Part shown: one piece after another, positions 13,447 through 26,100 of the stretch
Numbering within the stretch: position 1 is the first letter of the stretch
Layout of the letters: every line of letters starts with the position of its first letter
Source of the DNA: Perkinsus olseni
Taxonomy: Eukaryota > Perkinsozoa > Perkinsida > Perkinsidae
Reading direction: 5' to 3'
Length of the DNA: 64,000 bases
Assembly: GCA_013115135.1 (NCBI GenBank)
Contig: JABANP010000139.1
Location: forward strand, 1 to 64,000
The notes under the pieces: model-generated
Told to the model about the DNA's origin: nothing
Databases searched by the model: none
What the model saw: the letters and a program-made list of their open reading frames with translations, nothing else
Made by a program: the position numbers and the translations under genes

Positions 13447-15984
13447 CGTCAACACAAAAACTACAAAGACTCGCTGCACCACCACGACCAGTACAAGAGA
13501 CTGAAAGATGCTTACATCGGAGCGGTGAGGACTGTCTCTTTTTGTTGACCAACCATCACCGTACTTGATTTTTATCGCCCTCTGTAATATACGAGGTCAC
13601 TTTCATTGTCATCCACGGGAAGCGCGGAAGATCCTTAACGGTGCAAGATTTGAGACAATGACGAACCGAAAAGATATGCCACTACAATATGACATAGTCT
13701 ATCTTGAAAAGCGTGCGAATCCCTGCTGCCATGCTATCACGCAGTCTACAACTAACCCACCTTCTACGATCGGAAGACTGCCGCCGCGACACAACACCGA
13801 TGCGGTAACGGCTAGTCACGTTGCAAAAATACCCATTCTCAAGGCTCATGTTTTCACGGTCTGATCTGAGTGCCCCATCGCGTGGAGGGTATCCAGGGGA
13901 TGGACGATCGAATAGCAAGGTCGAGTCGGATTGGTGATCTCTAGCCACACCCCTAGCTATGGATGTAGCATTCTCATCTGGATCCCCTTAAACCCTCTGG
14001 TCTCCGAGATGGGGCAGGGCGCGTTACCGCGCTAGCGTCGATGAGGTCGACAGGACCTCACGACGGCAGCGACGGTAACGCAAAGTCAAACTGTGCCAAG
14101 GTCGAAGGCGATGCCTGTAAGCGGCAATCGCGGTTCGGCAGGCACAAGTTGTCTCTCGAAGACATCGGTTAAAAAAAATATGAGAGTGTCGTGGAGTACG
14201 ACGCCCGACTACTCGAACCGTTATCAAGCACCTGATAACTCGAACCCGCAGTCAGGGCACTAGCTTGCTAGCGTGGGAGGCACAGTCGGGACACTAGGTG
14301 TCTCGCTGTGCGCACAATATAACACGGCATCTCTCCGCGCAGGTTTTAACCTCTTTAAACTACTCGTTTATCCGCTGAAGAACAGTGTGCATTTTCCTAA
14401 GACTTCCACTAAAATCATCACCATGGGCTGTCGGAGAATACGCTGTCGTTATTTCCCTCTTGACTCAACAGAACCATGTTCCAGCCAGTAACAGGGTTAT
14501 CGGAAGAGATACTAATCTGATGCTCAGATTTGCATCACAATATCGTGATAAGTTAAAATAACGTCGCCTAGCGAGGAGGGACAAATGCACAGCCTAGCTC
14601 GGAGAAGTACACAGGAATATCACAAACTTAGGTGTCCATAACAGGGAGAATTCACTGCACCCCTGGATGGATCAATTCTGGGGTGACCGACTCTACGCTA
14701 CCCAGATAGCATTGATAACATATATTCCCGCAACCTTTTCGAAGTGACTTTGAGTCGGGTGAGAAGGTGAAGACTTAGCATCGAGTTTAGGTGATATCAT
14801 TCTCTTAAGCGTATAAATAATAACAACACATCACAGTCAAGATTGGCGGGAATTAATACACTAAAGCATAGTACTCGCCCATACACCCAGAATACAGTTT
14901 TTTGATCTTATACCATCTTTTCGTCACTTCCTCGGGTAAAACGCTCCCGTTGGCACCTGATGAGTCATCAGCGATGACTGGCTATTATTCAATCCGTGTT
15001 CTCATCATCATCATAATCATCATTCGACCACGACCAGTCCACGGTCATGTCCAATGGACTGCATGGCTTCACTAACGGGAGGTGCTACGGACGACGTAAT
15101 AGGGAAGGAGTTATACAGCGTTACCGAGCTGAGCACGCTGTAATAATGAAGAGAATGCAAACGTGCAAGAACGAGGCCGCTATGCCAGACGGCGAGGAAG
15201 TTGCGGTCGAGCTATCGAAGTATTGGGCCAGCATCTGAGTGGTGCTTTTATCCCCAGCCTCTGCTGTTGCCACGTGGCATAGTGGCCTCATTCTTGCATG
15301 TTGCATGTTGTGGCTACACAATATTATATATTATCATAATATGACAGTTCGCTGTTCTCGCGCCCCGTAGAATAGTGGCCTCATTTTTTTCCTGTTTTCC
15401 TTCGTTATTATGGGATCTATTTTCACGGCACGCCTCTAGTTGTGCCGCGTCGGGGCCTTCGGGCAGCGATTAAGGCCACCATTTTGACTCGGCAATTGCG
15501 TTTCCCGAATCGACCCAAAGCCCGTATCCCCCTTCATCCCGTGAAAATGAACTCATCAGAGGCGAACTCGGTCGTCACAATATCGCCATGAGTTGCGAAA
15601 ATTTTGGTATCGGGTAGGAGCCCTATCGAACCACCACCCATCACAACCACAACTCAACAGCTTCAGCCCACCGTAGAAATGGTATTGGTAGTAGCAGTAG
15701 TACTGGACTTCTTCACAAATGCAGAAGCGGAATGACTTCAACTTCATACGTGGATGCAAGCCTTGCAAACACGTCTACCATAACTCGCCCAAATCGTCGA
15801 GCTAGGGCGGTGAGAAGCGAACCACCCATCGACAGAAAGGGACTGACTATGTACAGAACAAGTTGGTCACATTTGTCAGCTCGGCGATTGGGCTTCCTAC
15901 GACCGAGGTGATTCTGAACGCTGCGCCATCTCGAGATCGAACTCCTCCGGATCACCCTTGCTGGCATCGATTTTCTGGTACTCC
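13447..15984. other. 2.5-kb gene-poor interval
   Basis: No ORF with recognisable motifs on either strand. It contains a tailed palindromic insertion (14956-14977), the short repeated phrase TAGTGGCCTCATT (15285 and 15373 regions; its complement recurs near 50447), and upstream sequence of transporter copy 1. Confidence 0.45.
14956..14977 (+). repeat. Tailed palindromic insertion site
   Basis: Arm CCTGATGA (14956-14963), centre G, inverted arm TCATCAGC (7 of 8 match), then an exact repeat of the arm's last five bases, GATGA (14973-14977). Confidence 0.7.
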
Positions 15985-16893
15985 TCAGGCTTTGACTTCT
16001 TTACCGTAGTTTTTGTAGTAATACACGCCAGCAGTGATAACGACAAACCCAAGCACCTGCAAGATACCAATCTTGTTGCCGAACAGCAAAGTCGAGACTA
16101 TCAAGGTAGCCGGGGTCTTCAGGGTATGCACAACCATCGCACCAACAGGAGACAACACCTGAAGCATCTTAAATGCCAGTAAATTATAAGTGCAGGCCAA
16201 CAGAGCTGAGAACACCACAGCCACCAACGCGTTGGGCGTGGAAATGAGTTGCCGGGTGGGTTCGAACAGACCCTCGAAGAGGAACGAGCCCGTGAGGAAG
16301 AAGAATAGATTAGCCGGGGCGAGGACGTAGAGGAGTTCGATGTTGGTGAAAGACGTGGTCATGAGCCTTGACTGCATGGTATTCTTGAGTGCACGGGTGA
16401 GTACCGCACCAATGGAGAATGTAACGCCGATGATGTTGAAGTTGACCTCTCCACCAGAGCACATAATAGCGCCGCCACAGATGGGTATCATTGAGAGGTA
16501 GGTTGGCAGGTTGTAGTGTTGATGATAGATCAACACGCATACCAACACCTGGGCTGCTGGACTGGTCTGTTGTAGTAACTCATGGAAGGATGGGAATATG
16601 TACTTCAAAGCCATATTACCACAACCAATACTAGCACTGGCCATAGCCGCTACTGGGAATACTTCCTTCATGTACCGACTGAAGGTGTACTCTCTCAATG
16701 CTGGTACATTAAATTTGACATATACACCACAGGCCAGCCATGAGAATATCATATGCATCGCACTGATGAGTAGAGGGTAGGGGTAGTGTAACGTATACTG
16801 GATGAACTTCACTGAGTTAACCAATGCAACATTGCAGGTAAAGTTGGCCACGATGATCGCTACCTCGCCAATAGTGTAGCCAAGAATATTCAT
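15985..16893 (-). CDS. Triose-phosphate/nucleotide-sugar-type transporter (DMT superfamily), copy 2, intact
   Basis: One uninterrupted exon from ATG 16893 (MNILGYTIGEVAIIVANF) to the stop at 15985, 302 residues, ending KNYGKEVKA. About ten hydrophobic helices; the C-terminal half has ACTYNLLAFKMLQVLSPVG and TLKTPATLIVSTLLFGNKIG, the conserved Lys-containing region of TPT transporters, then GFVVITAGVYYYKNYGK. The usual family length is about 300 residues for the membrane domain, so this looks full length without a plastid-targeting extension. It lies 2.5 kb upstream of the frame-broken paralogue, in the same orientation. Confidence 0.88.
   Translation of the reverse strand: MNILGYTIGEVAIIVANFTCNVALVNSVKFIQYTLHYPYPLLISAMHMIFSWLACGVYVKFNVPALREYTFSRYMKEVFPVAAMASASIGCGNMALKYIFPSFHELLQQTSPAAQVLVCVLIYHQHYNLPTYLSMIPICGGAIMCSGGEVNFNIIGVTFSIGAVLTRALKNTMQSRLMTTSFTNIELLYVLAPANLFFFLTGSFLFEGLFEPTRQLISTPNALVAVVFSALLACTYNLLAFKMLQVLSPVGAMVVHTLKTPATLIVSTLLFGNKIGILQVLGFVVITAGVYYYKNYGKEVKA
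16373..16842. repeat. Transporter gene-conversion tract, member 2
   Basis: Near-identical partner of 12926-13395; see the tract in copy 1. Confidence 0.8.
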
Positions 16894-18684
16894 TGCCAAG
16901 AGCAAAACAAGAACAAGTGGAACAAAGAAAACTACAACTCAATCACCGGCAATCCAAACCACTTCTGAGATCAATCACCCTCAGCCCCGCCACACAAGCG
17001 AGCAATAAGCATGGAAACACTCATATCGATCATGGGATAGAAAACAACGTCCTCATGTTAATAATGAGATCACCGTCATCCTCACATGACAGTACAACAC
17101 TGATTGCTGTCAACTCTGATGTCCGCGGTCTCCAAATAAGGGAAAATCATCATCGTCTTCACAGGACACGCCACTTCTAGTACCGCTCGTCGACGGCGTC
17201 TCGACCATCAATTTCCTGCTTCGCTCCGTCGGCATTTCATCGGCAATTTCGCATGAAGATGCATCAGGAGCCACTTGAAGGGGACTGCGCCTCAACCAGC
17301 GTTCTTTCTCCTTCGTCACGCAATCGAAGTATCGGGGAAGTCCCACTGTTCTTAACAGCCTGAGAGCTACCCGCAGGCTCCCAGCCCGACCCGCTCAGTT
17401 CCCACGGCCGCAGGAAGCGGGTTGAAGGTCATGTCCAAACAGACGCAGCATCGACATAACTCGTCAATGCACTCATCAACCTAAAGATACTCTAAAGATA
17501 CTCATTCTGCACGCACGCGCAAGACTCACCACAAGGGACCAGCAGGAAGCCTTCTCTCCGATCTCATCATCTTCCCGATCACACGACAGCAGTACCACAC
17601 CATCCACTAAAACCGTCAGCGAACAGCCTCGCCCCGGACGCCGCGACGTCCAAGTCAAACAGAGCAATACCGGGGAATTCTGGCAAGACCTAGCTTCAAC
17701 CTAAGATACCCATACCGACATCGAACCATCATCGCCCCCGGCCACCTCGGTAGAGTTTTCCTCAATACCCTTCCCTCTGTCCAACTCCGGCCTTGGCAAC
17801 AACTCTCATACCATCGGACCCTCGAGTATCGTTTTCCAGCAGATAAAGACACCGCCGAAATTCCTCGATAGCTGCTTCGCTCCGTCGGGATAAAATCAAG
17901 CAAAATAATGTCCTATGCCCTCCCGACGGTCCATTGGCCAGCGCCTGAAATTCTAGCGGAGCGAAGCAGATGCGAAAAAATCAACCGTCATTGCGATTAT
18001 CTCAAGATTACTCATTGTGCCGTATCTTCCCACCAACGGACCAGACAAAATGAGCGGAGCGAAGCGAAAATTGTATACCATTTTACCACACATAAGCCTG
18101 CTCCTCCTTGCCTTCCATGAGGCAGCTGATACGACGCGTATATCGCAGCCGGTAGCGAAGAGTCGTCCCTCTGCAGCAGCCGACACCGCGATACCAAACC
18201 TTCACCAAATCTGATACGAAAATGATCAATATCATCCCCCAACCCTTGTCAGCGTAGCTGAGTCGAACTGAAAAATTTTATATGTCGTCGGGCAGTGTCA
18301 GGGAAATGCCTCGATACTTTCTCAATCGCCCAATCCCAGTGTGCATGCGTGCACCCTACGGTAACCCTGCTTGTTGTTCGATCAGCATTCGATTGGTAGA
18401 AGTCAGTCCGTAGCCATCTCGGGTCCAGTCTGTGATTGTCAGTGTCAGGCAACCCAGAAGGGAGCTGCCGTTGAGACAGTAACTCACTCGCAGAGGGCCT
18501 TGCAGGCTTCGCAAGCGTTAGTGAAGGGGACGTCCAACGGCTGCTCCGAAACCATCCACGTCGACGATGATCTGCCTAGCTCCTCCGTCCATCCTAGAGT
18601 TTCCGCGCAGTCCCGAAATGACACGCCAGTGAGGAAGCACCTACTCTCGATGGTACTCACCTTGACCTATTCTGTATCTTTCAC
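16894..18684. other. Gene-poor interval with a recurring GGAGCGAAGC motif
   Basis: No recognisable gene. GCTTCGCTCCGTCGG occurs at about 17218 and 17875; its complement core GGAGCGAAGC is at about 17956 and 18053. The same core is in the Helitron 3' hairpin at about 45550. A 9-bp inverted repeat (CCGTCGGGA near 17882 and TCCCGACGG near 17931) and an 11-bp direct repeat CTAAAGATACT near 17480 are also present. Confidence 0.5.
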
Positions 18685-20632
18685 TCACGTGCAAAGATAC
18701 GTCACAGCATGTTTCATATCTTCCAACCTCCTAGGTGTATTATGTTCCCCCACTAACTGTATCATAACTTTATCATCACCACCATAAGCCTCATACAAGC
18801 GCTCAGAATGATGGGGTGGCACAAACGTATCCGAGGTCGCACACAGGAAGATACAAGGAAGGTACGCCTGACCAAGCACCTTCACTGCGCCACGAAATTC
18901 CTCATCTTTACCTGGCTCACACAGTCGATCGGCGACACCTGATGCACATCAAAGCCAGCCTTCTGCTTAACCATCATGCATACTACTGATAGGATACCAT
19001 TAACCAACCACGACGGTATCTGAGAGGACCCCCTTTCCGTGTCCTGTAGGCCAGCGATTTCACGACTCAAGCGCTAACAACCGGTACTAGAGTCCAGGAA
19101 CAATCACTTAAAATCCTTGGAGAGTTCGAAGCTTCCGGAATCTGGTCGATCCTGGGTACCATGGACACTTTACGAGAGCCGAATCCTTGCTATGTTCCAT
19201 CGATCCGAAACCAAGCTCCCTGGTGAAAGGGAGATCATCATGATACATGTATAGGCTATCCCCCTAGCACCCTTGCACTGTGTGGTCCACAGAGTGCCTT
19301 CCTTGCAAGGAGGATACCATCATGATAGTTTGGGAGAGAGGACACGCAGTTAGAGCCCAGTACAACACCACCCTATACCACACTTTCCACAACTTCTACT
19401 ACCCGAAGGCCGACATACTCCGATACAGCCAACTCCTGTACCAATTCCGCGAGGTTAGCAAACGGCGAGTCCACCACCATACCAGCGATATCGTGATGGC
19501 GAGAAGCGTACATCAATGCCGTTACAGCACCCATCGACCTGACAAGGGACTGAGACCAAGCCACTGGCCTTTGCTGTTGCTAAACGAGTTGTAGTCACTG
19601 GTGGTCACAGTGGTAGTCACAAGTCACTGGTTTCCACTGAATGAGTGGTAGTCAACAGCTAGCGATACTTTCACCGACCAATAAAATGACCAACCACAAC
19701 CCTCTTCACTCCGTAGCCTCGATCATCGAGATTAAACTCCCTGGTGTACGACCCCTTTGCCATTACCGTCCCCAGAGCGCCACAACCCCAACACTAGGGA
19801 GTCTCCTCAGGTGCTCCACCACTGCATGGAGATCCTCACTTTCGAAGTGGCCAAGGGTAACGTACTCGCCATCAGAAAGGCCACAGCCAGCAAAGTCAAA
19901 ACAGCACAGGGAAATCCCCAGGGGCAACAGAATTGGCACCTAAGGGACCACGAATTGACGATGGTGTGGTATAGCGATCCATGTTTCGCATATCCAACAC
20001 CCATTACTATAACAACTGGATGTCCCTCTAAAGACCCCGGTTCGATCCCCGGTAAGGGTACTTACCAATGGCAAGGCCTCCAGCCTGCAGCCGGCATTGC
20101 CATGCATGTAGACCACACAAGGGTAGGATATATTATCATCCCTCAGCCCTCTGGGTACGAACAGAGAGCATCTCAGACCATGGCCCCTCACTGACGTCAC
20201 AGTGAAGTCTTCCCGTTGACAAGTGATACCTACTCAAGCCTCATGCAGCAACCACCACTCCCTCACGGCCAACCCCTGCGGAGGCTGCTGTTGAAGCGAG
20301 AAATTGCCTTAATACCCTCCCTCAAGTACTATAATAACGCTCTATGCAAGCACCGACGATCGCCATGCATGACGTCAGCCGACTACGCCAGTCCTAGGCC
20401 AGGCCGCGGCCAGTGTGCCAAGAAAAAGAACAATTCAAGCAAGTACTGCGGGCCCATCCCCGGGGTAATCGTCCGTAGCCAACCCCACCCCTGACCCTCC
20501 AGTAGCACTACCATGCAACTTGAACTTCTTGGGTCCCAGACAGCTCTCATCGTAGTCCCGTCTGGGTGGTCGAATTATCAGATTCCAAAGGGCGAAGGCT
20601 GAGGCCTCCCCAACAGCTTCCGGTGGAGGCAT
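18685..20632 (-). CDS. Alpha/beta-hydrolase serine hydrolase (ABHD17/Bem46-like, multi-exon)
   Basis: ATG 20632. Exons fixed by splice sites and frame: 20632-20512 (WNLIIRPPRRDYDESCLGP), 20208-20066 (CVVYMHGNAGCR, the oxyanion-hole HGN motif), 19939-19767 (SLCCFDFAGCGLSDGEY), and 19538 to about 19400 (GRSMGAVTALMY with nucleophile Ser in GxSxG; VVDSPFANL). Then come about 19040-18910 (IPSWLVNGILSVV, QKAGFDVHQVSPIDCV) and about 18865-18690 (IFLCATSDTFVPPHHSERL with the acid, QLVGEHNTPR with the His). All three catalytic residues are present. Relatives hydrolyse thioesters or esters, such as depalmitoylation of membrane proteins; the substrate here is unknown. A short C-terminal exon may lie below 18685. 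Confidence 0.85.
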
Positions 20633-20867
20633 GCGGAAATATGGGAAAAACTAAAGAGGGCAACTTGCAAAATTTAAGGCGGTCGAAGAAAACGGCGGTG
20701 GAAAATTGGGTGTCTTCTCTTTCAAGGGTTGGAAGGAAAGGGCAGAGCTTAGGTGCAAAGGCACTTAGTAATTTCGTGGCGCGTGACACTTCTCCTCTGG
20801 CGAAGGTCCCTGGTTCGATTCCCACGGCCGTCATTTTAACTCAACCTCACTGTATCAAAACAATCCC
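20633..20867. other. 5' flank of the hydrolase up to the retrotransposon
   Basis: Holds no gene. A GGTTCGATTCCCA string near 20813 resembles a tRNA B box, but the flanking arms do not pair into a cloverleaf. Confidence 0.4.
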
Positions 20868-20871
20868 ATGT

Positions 20872-21225
20872 TGTAGCGCTGATCCTCCCTACTACGAGCA
20901 GCGCGCGCCATGTGCGCTAAGCGCAACTCTAGCCGTTTCGTTGTGCCGAGAGGAAACGGCTGACTGCAGCCCTTCCCAATTAGTTCTTTGAATATTGCTG
21001 TGAGTCTGTGAGAGCCGGTAGAGAGTGTTATCATTGATCCCTATTGTTGCAGTGTATTTCCCCATACTTTCCAATAGCCAACTCCGGCTCCTATCCCATC
21101 TACTAACGTATTTGGTCGCTGAGTCTCGAGATCTATTCGGAGTGTTACGTTATTGAGTCTACAGGATGGTTAACCCCGGTGACTTCACTACTCCAGCGGC
21201 TCAAGCTGGTGGCGTGAGCGACACA
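20872..21225 (+). repeat. 5' LTR
   Basis: TG...CA bounded, identical to 26839-27192. It contains the gag initiation codon (21166), so the first 20 codons of gag lie inside the LTR, an arrangement known from yeast Ty1. Confidence 0.93.
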
Positions 21226-23176
21226 GTATTGGAAAGTTCGAGGAGTGCCAACGACAACTCCAACGAGCAAGCTGATACTCAAACTTCGGCTCGCGAATAT
21301 GCCCAAGAGCTATTACGCGATTCTGGAGGCAATGTCCAGAGGATACTTGCCCAGATGCAGGCTCTCACTGAGAGAGTCACGGAGCTTGAGAGCTCTGGTA
21401 ATCCGGCCTTTGTCACCCCTCTCTCCGGCGTCAAACGCGTTGGAGGACGAAGGAGATGAGTCTGATGATCTCGACGAGTTCACCGACATGAGGAACAAGG
21501 CTACAGCCGCAGTCGGCGCCGCGTTCGCCACAATTGGCGCTCGTAATTTACTTACTCCACTACAAGCGGTCTATGATAAGGTGACGGTGGCCAGGTCTAC
21601 CTACAACTCTACATGGGCTACTAATATCCCTCAACTGCACGCCTACTTCAAGGGCAGCAAGGAGGATCCTATGGCCCCCTTAAGGGATGCCAAGGAGGCT
21701 GAGGCCTTCACGGCGGCACTTCAACGAGTGACGTCTACTCTGGAGCTAACCCACGGATTGACCCTGTCCAACGTGGTGTGCGTTCTACTCTGCGAAATGG
21801 AATCCAGCGGCGACGCCTTGGTCAAGCAGAAGGCCGAGGATATCGCTTTGTGCTGTCTTAAGACTAATGACCTCGACGAGTTCAACCAGGTTCTCAAGGC
21901 TATGGCTCAAGATGAGTTTGGTGGCATATGCGCAGACCTACCTTACGGTTCTGACTACGCCGCCTTGCCCGGTGGTGAGTTGTTACGTGATGGTTCTACT
22001 CGGGTCTGGTTACGCATCCTGGTCACTATGACCCAGGTGTGGACGCGGATTTTCTTCGTGGGTGTGTCGCCCGACGAGGCAAAGTACAAGTGGTCAAGCA
22101 TCAAGCAGAAGAAGAACGAGTGGATGAACCAATATCTGGCTAGAGAGCGCCAGCGCTGGCAGGAGCTACAGGCAAGCTACAACTTCCGCAAGCTCCAGGT
22201 GCCGTCTAGCTACGACAGAGTGGTCCAGCTGTTGTCTTCAGTCCAAGCAGATATGCGCAAGGCTTTCAGCGCTTTCGCACGTCGAGAGCATCTGGTTGTC
22301 GAGGATCTGACCTACGAGGTGGTGGCCAACAAGTTGTTGTCCCTCGAGCACGAGACCTCCATGGCCTTCCCATGGGATTGGGACAAGGACTCGAAGACCC
22401 CCTTTTCGGCGGCCTCTGACAGGACGAAGACCCAAGATAAGAAGGACGACGATTCTGGGTGGTCGACCAACAAGTCCGGTGGCAAGTGGGACTCCAAGGG
22501 TGACAACAAGGAAAATGGTGGCGACAGTGGGTCTAAGGCCAAGGGTGGCAACTCCAACCCCAAGGGCAAACCGAAGGCTGAGATCTGGTGCTCCCATTGC
22601 TACAAGTACACCTCCCACAACGACGACAAGTGCTGGCGCAACCCCAGCAATGCCGCTAATGTTCCAGACTGGTTCCGTAAGAAGTTTCTGGATAAGCCCA
22701 AGGACAAGGACGCCAAGACTGACTCCGCCAAGGAGGCAAAGGACGCCCCCATGTTCATGGCCACCACTGGTGAAGACGACCCGCTAGCGGTGCCCGCTAT
22801 TCATGCCCGCCTCCTACAACAAGACGGTGGGGTTAGCCCAATGATCATCGGTGTCGACACTCTCAGTGAGTACAACCTAATTGACACGTCTCTTGCCGAC
22901 CACTGCCTAGAAGAAACGGTTGATGATCTACCGACCCTGGCCGGGTTCAGAGGCAATAAGTTCAAGCCAACCCGCCGTGTGATTGTTGAGATGTCCATTG
23001 GTGGCAAGGACCTACGAGTCAAGGCTTTGGTGATTGACATGGACCCTTTGTGCGTCGACATGGGTATGGTGCTGGGTGCTGTCTCCATGGCCAACATGCA
23101 CGCGGGTATTCTGCTGGGAGATCGGACCTTTCCGCATCGACAAGCTGAGGGCCACGGTTCCCATTACCACGCTTGA
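21166..23176 (+). CDS. Gag with zinc knuckle, plus protease start
   Basis: Starts at MVNPGDFTTPAAQAGG inside the LTR, then a coiled-coil-like stretch (VQRILAQMQALTERVTELES). The frame shifts by +1 near the CCCC run at 21416-21419 and then stays open to 23176 (NALEDEGDESDDLDEF onward). A long alpha-helical capsid-like region precedes a Lys/Gly/Ser-rich linker. A zinc knuckle CSHCYKYTSHNDDKC follows, of the form CX2CX5HX4C, one residue longer in the third gap than the common CX2CX4HX4C. The frame ends within an aspartic protease: IIGVDTLSEYNLID has D-T-L-S where retropepsins usually have D-[ST]-G-[AS]. Confidence 0.85.
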
Positions 23177-26100
23177 GCGCCGTGCCCAACCTGATGCTCC
23201 CTTCCTGGCATGTCCTACCTCGGATGAGACGGAGGATGATGAGGTTGAGGCTATTATGAGAAAATCTGACGACCAGCTCTTGGAGGAGGCTCGTGCAAGG
23301 CTCAAGGCCATCAACTACAAGAGCCCGGTGATGCAGTTCTCTATCCCGGAGGCTTACCGTGAGGGCTTGTTCCAATGTTCGGCCCCTTACAACGTGCCCA
23401 GCGGTCTAGTTAACGGTGTCAAGCACAAGATCGAGAAGGAGATCGACCGCGGCCACTGGAAGCGAGTCCAACGTGATAATGACCTTTGGATCTCGCCGGC
23501 TTTTGCTAAGGACAAGCAAAGGCCCATCCCTGACGGACCTTATGCTGGGTCTAGTGAGGTTCGGTTGCTAATTGACCTCAGGAAACTGAATGACTTAGTT
23601 CAGATTCCCGACCATTACCACTATGGAGGTGCCACTATTGAGGACTTCACTCGCAACATCCCAAGCGACAGCGCCTGGTTCACTTGTGTGGATATCGAGT
23701 CGGCCTTCGAGTCAATGGACATCGACCCGGAGTCCTCCAAGCTGTTCTGCTTCAACATCATGGGCGAGATTATCCAGAGTGTTGTCGCTCTCCAAGGCTT
23801 CGCCTACAGTGCCTTGTTCTGGGTCTACCATCTGCGCCATGGCCTACAAGCCGCTCTCGGTCCCAGTTTCAAGACCATTTGCGCGGTTTTCGTCGACGAC
23901 ATCTTGGTCTTCGGCAGAACCTATCGCGAATGCTTAGCTAGAAGACGCGTCGTGGTGGCGGCACTCAAGGCACTACTGAAGATCATCTCCCCCAAGACCA
24001 GTGATGAAATCACTCAAGAGATCGAGTGTGTCGGTCTTCGATGGTCCAAGAATGGTGTGTGCCTCAACACTGAAAACGAGAAGACCCTAAGGGAGGCTTT
24101 GGCTACTAAGCCCAAGGGCTCGGCTCAACTCCGTCGACTGCTTGGCAGCATCAACTTCGCCCAAGGGGCCTTCCCAGGGTTCAAGATGAGGAGCGAGTTG
24201 GGGGAGGCCAAGAAGGTTCTACATGGGCTGGTCAACGTCAAGCCGTTCCGACTCACTGACCAAGGCGAAGCCGCTCTGTCTGTTCTCCGCAGCAACTTCG
24301 CCAACCTACCCCTCGCCTTGCACTCCTATGATGAGCTAATTGATGGGGAAGGCCAGGTTTGGGTCATCATGTGCGACGCCTCGGACCTCTCTATCGGTGG
24401 AGCTCTATACCGGTACCATGGTACAGCTATTGAGGTGGACGCCGACGCCGTGCAGCAAATTGACAAGTCCTTCCTGTGCGCTGTCTTCAGCAAGGGCCTA
24501 ACCCAATGTCAACAAGCATGGGCAACCTATGAGAAGGAGGTGTACAGTGTCATGGTGGCAATGTCCCGCTGGTTCAGGTTGGTTGTGGCTACCACAAGGC
24601 CGTCCCCTGCAACCACAGGTGGTGGCTTAACAACCCCAAAGGTGGTTATCCTGACCGACTCCATGGTCTGCCTATACAGGTGGAAGGACTACAGGGTCCC
24701 CGAGAGCCCATTGAGCAGCGTCAAGAGTCGAAGGTTCTTGGGCTGGTGTGAAACGGTATCAGGATGGAGATCTATCCCATACGTGGTCAAGCACTGCAAA
24801 GGCCTCTCCAACGACTTCGCTGATCTGCTGAGCCGATGGATGGCAGCTCCCACTACCGGCCCGCCAGAGACCACAGACGTGCCCAAGCCGACCATGAACA
24901 CCTCGACTAGGGGGGGTATGCCAACACCATCGTCTTACAACGACACTCTTCTCGTCAAGCCGTTCATGGTCAACCTACACCAAGAAGACAGCTCCCCCGA
25001 TGATGAACCTCGAGCAAATGAAGGGGTAAGGTTGAGTCAACAACAAGCACAGGAGGTCAGACGAGCCCTATTGGTTGACGACTCCACCTACCTAGGGGTA
25101 AGACTGAAGGATATTTACACGATCGCTGCCGAGGAGGAAGGAGACGTGGACATCCCAGAGGTCGCCCTCAAGAGAGTGAAGAAGTGGATAGAGGACAAGT
25201 ACTTCGTCATGAGGGAGACTGCCGGCGAGAAGCTGTTATACACGACGCCGGTAATCCGCAAGGACATGGTCAAGGAGGCCGGGGACAACTACGGTGACTA
25301 TGTTATGGTGGTTCCCGGTGACTGCAACATCAACGTGGTTCCCCAAGTGGCCGGGTCTGAAAGGTTCGACATGAGGCAGAGCATCCTCTACATGAACCAC
25401 GACACCATCATCGCTGCCCACGGGTCCGAGACGACTACACTGAGGTCGGTACTAACTTACTACTGGTGGCCGTCTCTCGTCAAGGACATCCGCAACCACA
25501 GGCTATCTTGTGCGATTTGTCAACCATCTAGCTACCTGTCGGCGGTCGGTACTTTGCCCACTACGAGGGAACGGTTCAAGGTGTACTCCATCGATTTCAA
25601 GGAGATACCCGAGGAGTTGAAGTCCAGGCTGAAGCTAAACCATGAGGCTGCCATCATGAGCTGCATCGACTTGGGTACTGGAGAAGTGACCTTCGAGTAC
25701 GTGAAGGACCACAGTGTCTACACGGTATGCCTGTTCCTATGGACCAAGGTGATTGCTCGTCACGGACCCCCTGCTAAGGTCTGCTCTGACCAGGCTGCTA
25801 GCTTTGTATCCGCTGTGGTAGCCAAGTTGGCCAAGCTGTTCGGGTTCACGATGAAGACTAGTGCGTCTCGCAACCCGACGGGTAACAGCCGTATTGGAGA
25901 GAGCCCACAAGTCCCTAGGGTTCTTACTACAGGCGATGTTATACTCTGGCGATGGGAGCCGACGAGAACGACTTAAAGGTCTATTTGGCTGCAGCTGAGG
26001 CCCGCGCTAACTTTAAGCTGGCTGAAGGAGAAGAGCTCTCTGTTCACGCCGCTGTCTACGGGCAGGGCCCCAACGGGTTCCTGGACGAAGACCAGGAGGA

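Noticed and set aside
15465..15490. Spliced-leader-like GCCACCATTTTGACTC string
   Set aside because: It resembles the dinoflagellate/perkinsid spliced leader only in part, and lacks the conserved GTAGCCAT core and a following donor and Sm-site context.
20030..20060. Possible tRNA gene around CCCGGTTCGATCCCCGG
   Set aside because: The T-arm does not pair properly with a seven-base loop and no acceptor stem is present; it sits in a hydrolase intron.
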